Part shown: piece by piece, positions 1-9,024 of the stretch
How positions within the stretch are numbered: the first letter of the stretch is position 1
Layout: every line of letters starts with the position of its first letter
Assembly (NCBI RefSeq): GCF_014699135.1
Contig: NZ_JACOFT010000001.1
Span: 620,001-684,000, forward strand
DNA from: Cognatundibacterium aquatile
Lineage (GTDB): Bacteria; Pseudomonadota; Gammaproteobacteria; Burkholderiales; Burkholderiaceae_D
Length of the DNA: 64,000 bases
Direction: 5' to 3'
Position numbers and translations under genes: made by a program
The notes under the pieces: generated by a model
The model's database searches: none
What the model was told of the DNA's origin: nothing
Seen by the model: the letters and a program-made list of their open reading frames with translations, nothing else

Positions 1-1
1 G

Positions 2-358
2 AGTGACCGGAATCAGCCAGTGTTTTTATTGAGTGAACTGGTGACGCATACTCCGGAAGGCGTTTATTTGCGTGCGTTGAAACAGGATGGACAGCGTGTG
101 ACCTTGAATGGGTACGCGCAATCGCAAGAGCGGGTCGCTGAGTTTATTCGTAATCTAAGCAATAACTCTGAATGGATGTTTAAGCCGGAGCTGATTGATA
201 TCCACACAACAGGAATCGGACAAGGAAGGGACGCTAAAAAAGTTTCAGACTTTACTGTGAATGTTGGCATTAAACGCCCGCGTGAAAAAGAAGAATCGGC
301 ATCCGGTGTTGTGGCGAACCCGGTAAAAAATACGAGTGCTCCGAGTCCTGCTCGATAA
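2..358 (+). CDS. pilN: Type IV pilus inner-membrane assembly protein PilN, 3' part
   Basis: This is the C-terminal portion (about 118 residues) of PilN; the 5' end lies before the window and the frame is open to its left edge. PilN is the bitopic inner-membrane partner of PilO and, with PilM and PilP, forms the alignment complex linking the pilus motor to the PilQ secretin. The visible part holds the periplasmic ferredoxin-like fold region (around VYLRALKQDG and VTLNGYAQS) and a charged, low-complexity tail. A GTG at 20 is internal, because the frame continues upstream without a break. The call rests mainly on pilO, pilP and pilQ following in the conserved order. Confidence 0.9.
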   Translation, partial: SDRNQPVFLLSELVTHTPEGVYLRALKQDGQRVTLNGYAQSQERVAEFIRNLSNNSEWMFKPELIDIHTTGIGQGRDAKKVSDFTVNVGIKRPREKEESASGVVANPVKNTSAPSPAR

Positions 359-379
359 TGTAAAAAGGGAAGATCAGGA

Positions 380-1030
380 ATGGCAACAAATGCAAAAGAA
401 TTTTTTGAAGGAATCAGCGAGCAATTCCGTGACCTGAATGGATTGCATCCTGGTTTGTGGCCGATTGCCCCGAGAATCGCTATGGCTTTTGCCTTGACGG
501 TAGTGGTTCTGGTACTAGGTTGGTTTTTTTACTGGGATGGACAAACAGAGGAAATAAACCAAAAGCTGCAAGAAGAAGTTAAGTTGAAGCAGGACTACCG
601 CGACAAAATGCAGCAAGCGATTAATCTGGATGCTTTGAAAGATCAACGCGGGTTGGTGTTGCAATATGTCGCTACGATGGAAAAGCAATTGCCGAGCAAG
701 GCTGAAATGTATGCGTTGCTGTCGGATATTAATCAGGCGGGAACAGGACGTGGGTTGCAATTTGATTCGTTTAAACCTGGTGTCGTTATTGTCAAAGATT
801 ATTATGCTGAATTGCCGATTGATATCAAACTTGCTGGCAGTTACCATGATTTAGGCGAATTTGTTGCTGACATCGCAAAATTACCGAGGATCGTAACTTT
901 GAATAACCTGGCTCTGACAAGCAGCAAAGATGGCGGGTTGACTTTGGATGTCGTCGCTAAAACATTCCGTTATCTGGATAAGGACGAAGTTTTAGCTCAG
1001 GCTAACCTGAAAAAGGCAGCAAAGAAATGA
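380..1030 (+). CDS. pilO: Type IV pilus assembly protein PilO
   Basis: PilO, 216 residues, the usual family length. A short cytoplasmic N-terminus is followed by one membrane segment (about residues 31-52, from IAMAFALTVV to GWFFYW), a coiled-coil stretch (about 55-105, rich in Q, E and K) and a periplasmic ferredoxin-like domain with the family's late FVADIAKLPRIVTLNN region. It dimerises with PilN in the inner membrane and recruits the lipoprotein PilP. It lies 21 bases after pilN, and its stop codon overlaps the pilP start (ATGA), which suggests translational coupling in one operon. Confidence 0.95.
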   Translation: MATNAKEFFEGISEQFRDLNGLHPGLWPIAPRIAMAFALTVVVLVLGWFFYWDGQTEEINQKLQEEVKLKQDYRDKMQQAINLDALKDQRGLVLQYVATMEKQLPSKAEMYALLSDINQAGTGRGLQFDSFKPGVVIVKDYYAELPIDIKLAGSYHDLGEFVADIAKLPRIVTLNNLALTSSKDGGLTLDVVAKTFRYLDKDEVLAQANLKKAAKK

Positions 1031-1563
1031 TGTTTAGATATTTCAAAATACTGATACTGCTGTTGCCAGCAATTTTCCTTGCCGGTTGTGGCGACAATGG
1101 TGTTTCTGAGCTGACCGAGTGGATGAACTCAGTGAAGAAAGAGACCAAATTATCGATTCCTAAGCTGAGTCCACCTAAAGTGTATGTTCCTGTTGCTTAT
1201 TCTGGTGCAGCAGACATTGATCCTTTTAATCCCGCTAAGCTTCTTGTTGTTCTTGCACGAATGAGAGATTCCGGTAATGGTTTTAAACCTGATATGGACA
1301 GGAGGAAAGAAGCTTTAGAGGCATTCCCTCTTGATGCGTTAAAAATGGTTGGTGTGATTGAAAAATCCGGGGTTAAGCAAGCTTTGGTGCAAGCAGATAA
1401 AACTGTTTTTCAGGCGAAAGCTGGTGGTTATATTGGACAAAATTTTGGACTGATGACACGAATTACTGATTCTGAGATTGAAATTAAAGAAACCATTCAA
1501 GATGCATCAGGGGAGTGGGTTGAACGTAACGTTAAGCTTGAGTTGCAGGAGAGTAAGAAATGA
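1027..1563 (+). CDS. pilP: Type IV pilus assembly lipoprotein PilP
   Basis: PilP, 178 residues. The N-terminus is a lipoprotein signal peptide with the lipobox LAGC (Cys at about residue 21). The mature protein has a flexible linker with YSGAADIDPFNPAKL and then the beta-sandwich HR domain (about 105-178: LDALKMVGVIEKSG, then AKAGGYIGQNFG). PilP bridges the PilN/PilO complex in the inner membrane and the N-terminal domains of the PilQ secretin. It overlaps pilO by four bases at one end and pilQ by four bases at the other, so translation of all three is probably coupled. Confidence 0.95.
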   Translation: MMFRYFKILILLLPAIFLAGCGDNGVSELTEWMNSVKKETKLSIPKLSPPKVYVPVAYSGAADIDPFNPAKLLVVLARMRDSGNGFKPDMDRRKEALEAFPLDALKMVGVIEKSGVKQALVQADKTVFQAKAGGYIGQNFGLMTRITDSEIEIKETIQDASGEWVERNVKLELQESKK

Positions 1564-3707
1564 ACGCGTTGATAAATATAAGTAAAAGGGGCGCCATGTT
1601 TTTTAAAGCCTGTATCTTTATGATGCTGGGCATTTGCCAGTTGGCTTTTGCCCAATCGAACAGTATTGAGTCAGTTGTTGCTAATCAACAAGGTTCGAAT
1701 ATTGTTGTGAAAGTTGGTTTGAAAAATCCAATCACAAAATTACCGGCTGGGTTTTCTATCGCGAATCCGGCTCGCATCGCACTTGATTTTGCTGATGTTT
1801 CGAATGCAACGGGCAAGGCAACGGTCGATGTCAATATCGGCGATTTACGTACAGTTACCCTTGTCGAGGCCTCAGGCCGTTCCCGGATGATATTCAATCT
1901 GAATAAGCCGTTGAATTACGCAACCGTGATCGAAGGTAAATTTCTGATTGTTACTATTGATGGTTCTGGCGGAGTTGCAACCGCAGTTAACTCACAAGGG
2001 CTTCCTGTTAATACTGAGAGCCCGATATCGACAAAGCCACAGATACGTGACATTGATTTCCGTCGCGGAGTTGCTGGCGATGGTCGGATAGTTGTTGATC
2101 TGCCTTTGAATCAGATTGCTGTGGACGTGCGTCAACAAGGACAAAAGATTTTGGTGACGTTCCAGAAAGTTGGTTTGCCTGAAGTCTTGCGTAAGCGTTT
2201 AGATGTTGCTGACTTTGGTTCTCCTGTGCAGATTATTACTACTACTCCAGTCGGTGATAACGTGCAGATGGTGATTGAGCCAAAAGGATTATGGGAACAA
2301 AGTAGCTATCAAAGTGATACGCAGTTTGTGCTTGAAGTGAAGCCTATCAAAGAAGATCCGAACAAGCTGACACAGGGCACACAAGGTTATAGGGGGGAAC
2401 GCCTGTCATTTAATTTCCAGAACATCGAAGTTCGGGCAATTTTACAAATTATCGCCGAAGTAAGTGGCTTGAACGTTATCGCGAGCGATACTGTAACCGG
2501 AACTATCACTTTGCGTCTGAAAGACGTTCCGTGGGATCAGGCGTTGGATAACATTATGCAAATCAAGGGTCTTGATATGCGTAAGAACGGTAATGTGATC
2601 TGGATTGCACCTAAAGATGAATTGTTAACGAAAGAAAAACTGGAGCTGGAACAAAAAGCACAGATTGCAGATTTGGAACCGGTGAAGACTGAATCTTTTC
2701 AGTTGAATTATCAAAAAGCCGAAGCGTTTAAGCAAGTATTTGGTGTCGACGGTGCGTCCACAAATCGTATTTTGTCTAAGCGTGGTAGTGCTGTTATTGA
2801 ACCTCGAACAAATCAGATATTTATCACTGACATCCCTTCAAAACTTGAAGAAGTTCGGAAGTTAATTCAAAAAACAGATATCGCTTCAAAGCAAGTGTTG
2901 ATTGAGGCAAGGATTGTTGAAGCAGATGATAAATTCAGTAAAAACCTCGGTGCAAAATTAGGGTTCACAGATCTGCGTGGATTACGCGGTGGTGATGCAG
3001 GATATTCTGTCAGTGGAAATCAGCGCGTCGCTTTGACCGGCAATTATTTGGGTGTTGGTGAGCAAACTGGTCAGGCTAAGATTACCGATCAGAGTTTCGT
3101 GCCTAACTCACAGTTTGTCAGTCTGCCTGCTGCCGGTATTAATGGCTCAACACCAGGTAGTTTAGCTATCAGTTTGTTCTCTGCTGCCGCAAATCGCTTC
3201 TTGAATTTGGAGTTATCTGCACTAGAAGCCGATGGTAAAGGTAAGATTATCTCCAGCCCACGGGTTGTTACTGCGGATCAATTAAAGGCGTTAATTGAGC
3301 AGGGTACTGAATTACCTTACTTGGTGGCGACATCCAGTGGTGCTACATCGATTTTCTTCCGTAAAGCAACTTTGAGATTGGAAGTAACACCTCAGATCAC
3401 CCCTGACGGTAACGTCATACTGGATGTTGAAGTGCACAAAGACAGTGTTGGTCAGGAAACACGCATGGGTTATGCAATTGATACTAAAGAAGTAAAAACG
3501 ATGGTCTTGGTTGAAAATGGCGGTACCGTTGTGTTAGGTGGGATTTTCCAACAGACCGAACGTGATAATATTACGAAAATACCATTTTTTGGTGATATCC
3601 CGCTGTTTGGTAACTTGTTTAAGAATACCGGCCGCACAAATGACAAAACTGAATTGTTAATCTTCATTACGCCTAAAATCGTAACTGATAAGTTTAGTGT
3701 GAAGTAA
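1560..3707 (+). CDS. pilQ: Type IV pilus secretin PilQ
   Basis: PilQ, 715 residues, the outer-membrane channel through which the pilus passes. A Sec signal peptide ends near residue 32 (LAFA before QSN). Two AMIN peptidoglycan-binding domains follow (about 36-135 and 160-260), then an STN/N0 domain (about 285-355, with the secretin hallmark NIEVRAILQIIAEVSGLN), an N1 domain (about 370-440) and the C-terminal secretin core (about 520-715), ending in PFFGDIPLFGNLFKN and TELLIFITPKIV. The start is the ATG overlapping the pilP stop. The operon's assembly part ends here; an unrelated-looking lipoprotein gene follows after 58 bases. Confidence 0.96.
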   Translation: MNALINISKRGAMFFKACIFMMLGICQLAFAQSNSIESVVANQQGSNIVVKVGLKNPITKLPAGFSIANPARIALDFADVSNATGKATVDVNIGDLRTVTLVEASGRSRMIFNLNKPLNYATVIEGKFLIVTIDGSGGVATAVNSQGLPVNTESPISTKPQIRDIDFRRGVAGDGRIVVDLPLNQIAVDVRQQGQKILVTFQKVGLPEVLRKRLDVADFGSPVQIITTTPVGDNVQMVIEPKGLWEQSSYQSDTQFVLEVKPIKEDPNKLTQGTQGYRGERLSFNFQNIEVRAILQIIAEVSGLNVIASDTVTGTITLRLKDVPWDQALDNIMQIKGLDMRKNGNVIWIAPKDELLTKEKLELEQKAQIADLEPVKTESFQLNYQKAEAFKQVFGVDGASTNRILSKRGSAVIEPRTNQIFITDIPSKLEEVRKLIQKTDIASKQVLIEARIVEADDKFSKNLGAKLGFTDLRGLRGGDAGYSVSGNQRVALTGNYLGVGEQTGQAKITDQSFVPNSQFVSLPAAGINGSTPGSLAISLFSAAANRFLNLELSALEADGKGKIISSPRVVTADQLKALIEQGTELPYLVATSSGATSIFFRKATLRLEVTPQITPDGNVILDVEVHKDSVGQETRMGYAIDTKEVKTMVLVENGGTVVLGGIFQQTERDNITKIPFFGDIPLFGNLFKNTGRTNDKTELLIFITPKIVTDKFSVK

Positions 3708-3765
3708 TACTGAACTTAGACTAACGCGCAGATTTGATAATTTTTAGCTTAACTACAGGTGTTAC

Positions 3766-5148
3766 ATGAAGACGTTTTTTCAAATAGTTTCTGGACTATT
3801 TTTGCTGGCAATCTTATCTGCGTGCGGTGGCGGCGGCGGTTCTGCTGGAACTAGCATGAACGGCGCTGCCTTGTTTACAACTGCGGCCGACAAGATTCAG
3901 ATGCTTTATGGAGAAACTAAAACTTTTACAGTAGGTGGCGGTGTTCCATCATATTCAGTATCAAGTTCTGGAGCAGTTTCCGCAACTCTGACTGGAACAG
4001 CAATAACAGTTACTACCAATGCAACGGGGACTGGTACCGTGACGGTTACTGATAAAGCTGGTGCTAAGGTGTCTATCGAAGTCACTGTCGGAACCGGAGC
4101 AACACTTACTACCAGCGCTCCGGCGTCCATTACTGTTGGTGTTGGTGCTGTAACATCGAAATACTCTATTACTGGTGGAACTGGAGTGTATGCGGTAAAT
4201 AGCGGTGATACTTCTATTGCGAACGTCGGCGTGTCCGGAAGTGTGTTTGTGATTGGTGGCGTCAGTACTGGTAAAACAACAGTTGTTGTAAAAGACAATG
4301 CAGGTCAATCTGTGAGCATTGATGTTACTGTGGTTGGTGGAACTCTTTCACTGTTTACGACAGCACCCTCTGCAGTTACGGTTCCATCGGGTAAAACAGT
4401 CTCTTACTCGATTTCAGGTGGCTCTGCACCTTACTCTGTCTCCAGTAATAACTCAGCGGCCGCTGACGTAAGCTTAAAACAAAATGGTACCGATTTTGAT
4501 ATCAAGGCCATCACGGCCGGGGCTGCTAATATTATCGTGACCGACGCATCCCGTAGTTCAGTCACCATTGCTGTAACTGTAACGACTCCAGCCGCAGGTA
4601 CATTGTCTGTTTTGCCTGCTGGTGCTTCTGGTAGTGTCGGTGATACCTTAAAGTTTAATGTCGTTGGGGGCGTATTACCTTATAAGATTACCAATACTAA
4701 TGATAGTATTGCCGTGGTTACAGCTTCCGGTAATGGATCTTCATTTACTGCGGCTTTAGGAAATGTAGGTAGCACAATTGTTACCATCATTGATTCCTTA
4801 GGAACAACCAGCAATATTACTATTGTAGTCAATGCTAATGCGTCAACTCTCCGTCTGGCGCCGAATGCTATCGAAGTCAGCGAACAATCGGTTGAATCTT
4901 TCCAATTGAAAATTTATGGTGGTTCTGCACCATATACTGCTTTCACTAGTGATCCTCAGTTTGGAGTTGTGTCCATTTCGGGGAATACTTATACAGTAGC
5001 GGCGCCAGGTGGTACAAATCGTCGATGCGTAACACCGACAACAGTGTTAGGTGTATATCCAGTATCTCTCACAGTGGTTGATAGTTTGGGTGCGTCTGCT
5101 GTTAGTATTATGTCGGTCAGAGATACTTTAGACTCTACTTGTAAATAA
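3766..5148 (+). CDS. Lipoprotein of tandem Ig-like modules, function unknown
   Basis: I do not recognise a named family. The 460-residue product starts with a clear lipoprotein signal (lipobox LSAC, Cys20, then a run of glycines). The rest is about five beta-rich modules of roughly 80-85 residues, each with the pattern GG-x-x-PY-x-V-x-S, a middle IA/AxV strand and a closing VTVTDxxG...IxVTV strand, like bacterial Ig-like (BIG-type) domains. It is rich in Gly, Ser, Thr and Val and nearly free of Cys, apart from two late ones (RRCVT and the C-terminal STCK), which could form a disulfide. It sits between pilQ and aroKB on the same strand, 58 bases after pilQ and 19 before aroKB. A role with the secretin or at the cell surface is inference from position only. 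Confidence 0.75.
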   Translation: MKTFFQIVSGLFLLAILSACGGGGGSAGTSMNGAALFTTAADKIQMLYGETKTFTVGGGVPSYSVSSSGAVSATLTGTAITVTTNATGTGTVTVTDKAGAKVSIEVTVGTGATLTTSAPASITVGVGAVTSKYSITGGTGVYAVNSGDTSIANVGVSGSVFVIGGVSTGKTTVVVKDNAGQSVSIDVTVVGGTLSLFTTAPSAVTVPSGKTVSYSISGGSAPYSVSSNNSAAADVSLKQNGTDFDIKAITAGAANIIVTDASRSSVTIAVTVTTPAAGTLSVLPAGASGSVGDTLKFNVVGGVLPYKITNTNDSIAVVTASGNGSSFTAALGNVGSTIVTIIDSLGTTSNITIVVNANASTLRLAPNAIEVSEQSVESFQLKIYGGSAPYTAFTSDPQFGVVSISGNTYTVAAPGGTNRRCVTPTTVLGVYPVSLTVVDSLGASAVSIMSVRDTLDSTCK

Positions 5149-5167
5149 TGGGAATTAAAGCAAGACA

Positions 5168-6823
5168 GTGTCGAATAATATTTTCTTAGTAGGTTTGATG
5201 GGCTCCGGCAAAACAACAGTAGGCCGGGCCCTGGCAAAGAAGCTTAATAAACGTTTCATTGATTCAGATCACGAAATCGAGGCGCGTACAGGCGTTTCGA
5301 TTCCGGTGATTTTTGAAATTGAAGGTGAAGTCAGTTTTCGTCAGCGAGAGGCTGAGGTGATACGTGACTTAACCGCGCAAGACGGTATCGTGCTGGCAAC
5401 AGGTGGTGGTGCTATTCTGAATAAAGATAGCCGCCGTTACCTGCAAGAGCGCGGTACCGTTATTTATTTGCACGCGAGTGTAAATAGTATTCTCCAGCGT
5501 ACCCGCAACGATAAAAATCGGCCTTTGCTTCGTACTGCAGATCCGCGTAAAAAACTCGAAGAACTTGAGTCTCAACGTCACCCCTTATATCAGGAAATTG
5601 CTGATTTAGTCATAGAAACCGGACGTCCGAATGTTCAGCATCTGGTACAGAACATTCTGGATAAGTTGCCCCGGTCTGATGTCAGCGAACGATTTCCTCA
5701 GAAACATCTCAGTATGCATAAAACAGAAGCCGGATTTCACACACTGAATGTCGAGTTAGGCGATAGGTCTTACCCTATCACTATCGGTGCTGGCGTATTA
5801 AATGATGCCTCCGTATTGGCAGATCGCATCAAGGGTAAAAGCGTCGTTATCGTCACGAACACAGTGGTCGCCCCTTTGTACTTGCCTTCTCTTGAAAAAA
5901 CGCTGCGCGGTATTGGCAAGACATGTAGTGCTGTGATTCTTCCAGATGGTGAGGAGCATAAACACTGGGGCAGTCTGATGATGATTTTTGATCATTTACT
6001 GGAGCAAAAGTGTGATCGTAAAATCACTTTGATTGCGCTTGGCGGTGGAGTGATCGGCGATATGACAGGATTTGCTGCCGCTACATACATGCGCGGTGTT
6101 CCATTCGTGCAGATTCCAACGACCTTATTGTCTCAGGTGGATTCGTCGGTCGGCGGTAAAACTGGCATTAATCATCCGCTCGGCAAGAATATGATCGGCG
6201 CGTTTTATCAGCCTCAGGCCGTTATTGCAGATACATCAACGCTGACTACGCTACCGGATAATGAATTATCCGCAGGTCTGGCTGAAATCATCAAACATGG
6301 TGCGATCATTGATCTGGCTTTTTTTGAGTGGCTGGAAGCTAACATGTTGAAGCTCCGGGCAAGATATGAACAAGCCTTAGCTTATGCGGTTATCCGCTCG
6401 TGCGAAATTAAAGCCGATGTCGTCAGACAGGACGAGCGGGAAGGTGGTTTGCGCGCAATTTTGAATTTCGGACATACCTTCGGACATGCGATTGAATCTG
6501 GTCTGGGATATGGAAAATGGCTGCATGGTGAAGCGGTTGGCTGTGGCATGGTCATGGCTGCGGATCTTTCCTGCCGCTTAGGCTATATTGATTTTGTGAC
6601 TAAAACCAGAATTAAACAGCTAGTCGAAGCTGCGGGTTTACCGGTCATTGCACCGGACCTTGGCGAACAGCGTTGGTTAGAATTAATGGAAGTGGATAAG
6701 AAAAATGAAGGTGGGCAAATCAAATTTATTTTGCTAAAACCTTTAGGGCATTCCGTCATTACCAATGTGCCGGAAGAGTTATTATTACAAACCTTACGTC
6801 ACTGTATTCTTGACCATAAATGA
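5168..6823 (+). CDS. aroKB: Fused shikimate kinase / 3-dehydroquinate synthase
   Basis: One 551-residue reading frame carries two consecutive shikimate-pathway enzymes. Residues 1-173 are shikimate kinase (AroK): P-loop GLMGSGKTT at 9-17, the shikimate-binding DSDHEIE, GGGAIL and the LID arginines around [11 protein letters not shown]. After a short linker (about 174-187), residues 188-551 are 3-dehydroquinate synthase (AroB): NAD-binding [13 protein letters not shown] (about 291), [30 protein letters not shown] and LHGEAVG, supplying the Glu/His/His metal ligands. Elsewhere the two are usually separate adjacent genes. There is no internal stop. A GTG start is used; the GGGAA upstream is a rather distant ribosome site. 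The stop overlaps the next gene by four bases. Confidence 0.93.
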   Translation: MSNNIFLVGLMGSGKTTVGRALAKKLNKRFIDSDHEIEARTGVSIPVIFEIEGEVSFRQREAEVIRDLTAQDGIVLATGGGAILNKDSRRYLQERGTVIYLHASVNSILQRTRNDKNRPLLRTADPRKKLEELESQRHPLYQEIADLVIETGRPNVQHLVQNILDKLPRSDVSERFPQKHLSMHKTEAGFHTLNVELGDRSYPITIGAGVLNDASVLADRIKGKSVVIVTNTVVAPLYLPSLEKTLRGIGKTCSAVILPDGEEHKHWGSLMMIFDHLLEQKCDRKITLIALGGGVIGDMTGFAAATYMRGVPFVQIPTTLLSQVDSSVGGKTGINHPLGKNMIGAFYQPQAVIADTSTLTTLPDNELSAGLAEIIKHGAIIDLAFFEWLEANMLKLRARYEQALAYAVIRSCEIKADVVRQDEREGGLRAILNFGHTFGHAIESGLGYGKWLHGEAVGCGMVMAADLSCRLGYIDFVTKTRIKQLVEAAGLPVIAPDLGEQRWLELMEVDKKNEGGQIKFILLKPLGHSVITNVPEELLLQTLRHCILDHK

Positions 6824-7974
6824 ATTTCGCCGACGACCATTTAGCACCATACGCCGCCCAATCAGCAACATCACGTGGGCGGCTTTTTATTGAGCCGTCA
6901 TCCGGTTCACGCACTGAGTTCCAGAGGGACCGGGATCGTATCATTCATTGCTCCGCATTCCGGCGGCTGGAATATAAGACCCAGGTGTTCGTGAATCACG
7001 AAGGCGATTTGTTCAGGACGCGGCTGACGCACAGCCTGGAAGTCGCGCAGATAGGTCGTTCTATCGCACGTAACCTGCGACTCAACGAGGATTTGGTGGA
7101 AGCGATTGCACTCGCGCATGATCTCGGCCATACACCTTTCGGTCATGCGGGGCAGGATGCCTTAAATGCCAGCATGCAGCCTTATGGCGGCTTCGAGCAT
7201 AACCTGCAAAGCTTGCGCATCGTAGATCAACTTGAGGAGCGATATGCGGGCTTTGATGGATTGAACTTATGCTTTGAAACACGCGAAGGTATCCTCAAGC
7301 ATTGCTCCTTGTCCAATGCCACTGCACTCGGCGACGTTGGGCAGCGGTTTATCAATAAAACTCAGCCTGGTCTTGAAGCGCAACTGACAAATCTGGCAGA
7401 TGAAATCGCCTATAACAATCATGATATTGATGACGGACTACGCTCCGGGTTGCTGACTGAGGCGCAGATGATGGAAGTCGATTTCTTCGCCCGCCATCGT
7501 GCTGAGGTTAGTGCGGCATATCCGGGTGTACAGGGGCGCCGGGCAATTTCAGAAACCATACGACGCATGATCAACACCCTTATCACTGATCTGATTGAAA
7601 CCTCTGCATCGCGCATCCGCGATTGTGCTCCTCAATCTGTCGATGATGTCAGAAACAGCAGCAAACTGATCGCTTTCTCGGATGCCAGATTTGAAGAAGC
7701 CAAATTGCTTAAGCAATTTTTACATCACCATTTGTACCGGCATTATCAGGTCAACCGTATGACGTCGAAGGCGCGCAGAATCATTAAAGAATTATTCGAC
7801 ACGATGATAGCTGAACCTAACTTGTTGCCGCCAGATTATCAGGTGGCGCATGAATCGCGGAATCACGACAACGGTAATTTACAAGCGCGAAAAATAGCCG
7901 ATTACGTCGCAGGTATGACTGATCGTTATGCAATACGTGAACATAGACGCCTGTTTTCTATGCAAGAAATTTAA
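6820..7974 (+). CDS. dgt: Deoxyguanosinetriphosphate triphosphohydrolase-like protein (HD domain)
   Basis: A 384-residue dNTP triphosphohydrolase of the Dgt family, which hydrolyses dNTPs to deoxynucleoside and triphosphate and so trims dNTP pools. The HD-domain metal ligands are visible: H in [12 protein letters not shown] (about residue 70), the HD pair in [14 protein letters not shown] (about 105) and a later Asp in [14 protein letters not shown] (about 200). The N-terminal SRGR...[20 protein letters not shown] block is typical of the shorter Dgt subtype. The start overlaps the aroKB stop (ATGA), so the two are probably co-translated. This aroB-dgt adjacency is common in betaproteobacteria. 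Confidence 0.9.
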   Translation: MNFADDHLAPYAAQSATSRGRLFIEPSSGSRTEFQRDRDRIIHCSAFRRLEYKTQVFVNHEGDLFRTRLTHSLEVAQIGRSIARNLRLNEDLVEAIALAHDLGHTPFGHAGQDALNASMQPYGGFEHNLQSLRIVDQLEERYAGFDGLNLCFETREGILKHCSLSNATALGDVGQRFINKTQPGLEAQLTNLADEIAYNNHDIDDGLRSGLLTEAQMMEVDFFARHRAEVSAAYPGVQGRRAISETIRRMINTLITDLIETSASRIRDCAPQSVDDVRNSSKLIAFSDARFEEAKLLKQFLHHHLYRHYQVNRMTSKARRIIKELFDTMIAEPNLLPPDYQVAHESRNHDNGNLQARKIADYVAGMTDRYAIREHRRLFSMQEI

Positions 7975-8009
7975 TCTGCTGCTGTATCACATTTATTGTG
8001 GAGTTCCTT

Positions 8010-8714
8010 ATGTTTTCTGATCATTCCTTATCTAAAAGACGCTTACTGCTGGCTGTTTCGCTGACGACGATAGCGATGTCCGTCCACGCGATTTCCTTCA
8101 GTGATTTAAGTAATAAAGATGCCAGCACTGGCTTGAAAGCGGCGCTGGACAAGGGCAGTGTGGCCGCGGTCGCCAAACTTGGCGTGGAAAACGGTTTTCT
8201 GAATAATGAGAAGGTCAGAATACCGCTGCCATCGGTGCTGGAAAAAGCGCGGCCAATATTGAAAATGACCGGAAAGTCGCAGCAGCTCGATGAGCTTGTG
8301 TTGTCAATGAACCGTGCTGCTGAATCAGCCGTGCCTTTGGCGAAGCCGTTGTTAATCAACGCGGTCAAATCAATGACACTGACTGACGCAAAAAATATTC
8401 TGACTGGCGGCGAGACATCGGTCACCGATTTTTTCAAAGAGAAAACAGCGGCACCGTTAGCGGTCAAATTTTTGCCTCTGGTGAAGAATGTGACGGATAA
8501 GGCAGGCTTATCTTCTAAGTACAACAATATGATGGGACAAGCGCAGAAATTCGGCGTGGTCCCGGCACAAGAGTCAACGGTGGAAGGCTATGTGACGCAG
8601 CGAGCATTAGATGGTCTGTATCTCATGATTGCGGAAGAAGAAAAGGCGATACGCAAAGATCCGCTTGGTTCCGGCAGCAAAGCGATCAGCCAGGTTTTCA
8701 GCTTACTGAAATAA
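8010..8714 (+). CDS. Exported DUF4197 family protein
   Basis: A protein of 234 residues with an N-terminal signal peptide ending near VHA, then a helical DUF4197 domain: GLKAALDKGSVAAVAKLG near the start, PLAKPLLINAVKSMTLTDAKNIL in the middle and FFKEKTAAPL followed by YVTQRALDGLYLMIAEEEKAIRKDP at the end. The biochemical role of the family is not established. I chose the ATG at 8010 rather than the GTG at 7998 because the GTGGAG sequence there serves as the ribosome-binding site for the ATG. It stands alone after dgt, before a 310-base gap. Confidence 0.8.
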   Translation: MFSDHSLSKRRLLLAVSLTTIAMSVHAISFSDLSNKDASTGLKAALDKGSVAAVAKLGVENGFLNNEKVRIPLPSVLEKARPILKMTGKSQQLDELVLSMNRAAESAVPLAKPLLINAVKSMTLTDAKNILTGGETSVTDFFKEKTAAPLAVKFLPLVKNVTDKAGLSSKYNNMMGQAQKFGVVPAQESTVEGYVTQRALDGLYLMIAEEEKAIRKDPLGSGSKAISQVFSLLK

Positions 8715-9024
8715 GCGACCGCAGTGCTGCATGTTGATTGTCTCTTTTTGCGCTCTTGACAAAAATCAATTCTGATCAGAATTGGTGAAAAAAATTTCGC
8801 CTTTTGATGAAACAGATTTGATGGAAAATTGTTTTCTCTGCGGAAACCCAGAAAACATGAGGTCTTCAACGGGATTACGAATGACGAGTGTTGACAGAAA
8901 ATAGCTTGCGTAGTTTTACTTAAGTAGCTTTTGTTGCAATGCAAAAAGAATTTTCTGGTAATTTGTATGGGTAGTACGTCGAAAAGCAAATATTCAAATT
9001 CATACAAATAATCTGGAGACCGAC
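8715..9024 (+). promoter_or_regulatory. Upstream region of the branched-chain amino acid transporter
   Basis: This 310-base gap has no gene. A perfect 18-bp palindrome, CAATTCTGATCAGAATTG, lies at 8767-8784, just after a TTGACA at 8756. A looser inverted repeat, TGTTTTCT ... AGAAAACA, spans 8830-8857. A plausible sigma-70 promoter is TTGACA at 8891-8896 with TTTACT at 8915-8920 (18-base spacer), and TTGCAATGCAA (8934-8944) is a short palindrome just downstream. Which element serves the transporter is inference; the start of the substrate-binding gene is preceded by the site CTGGAG. Confidence 0.45.

Noticed and set aside
3906-4308. Two minus-strand open frames in the Ig-repeat lipoprotein
   Set aside because: Their Val/Thr- or Ser/Cys-rich repeats are the antisense of the repeated modules.
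8021-8527. Minus-strand 168-codon frame opposite the DUF4197 gene
   Set aside because: The plus-strand protein has a signal peptide, ribosome site and family motifs; the opposite frame has none.
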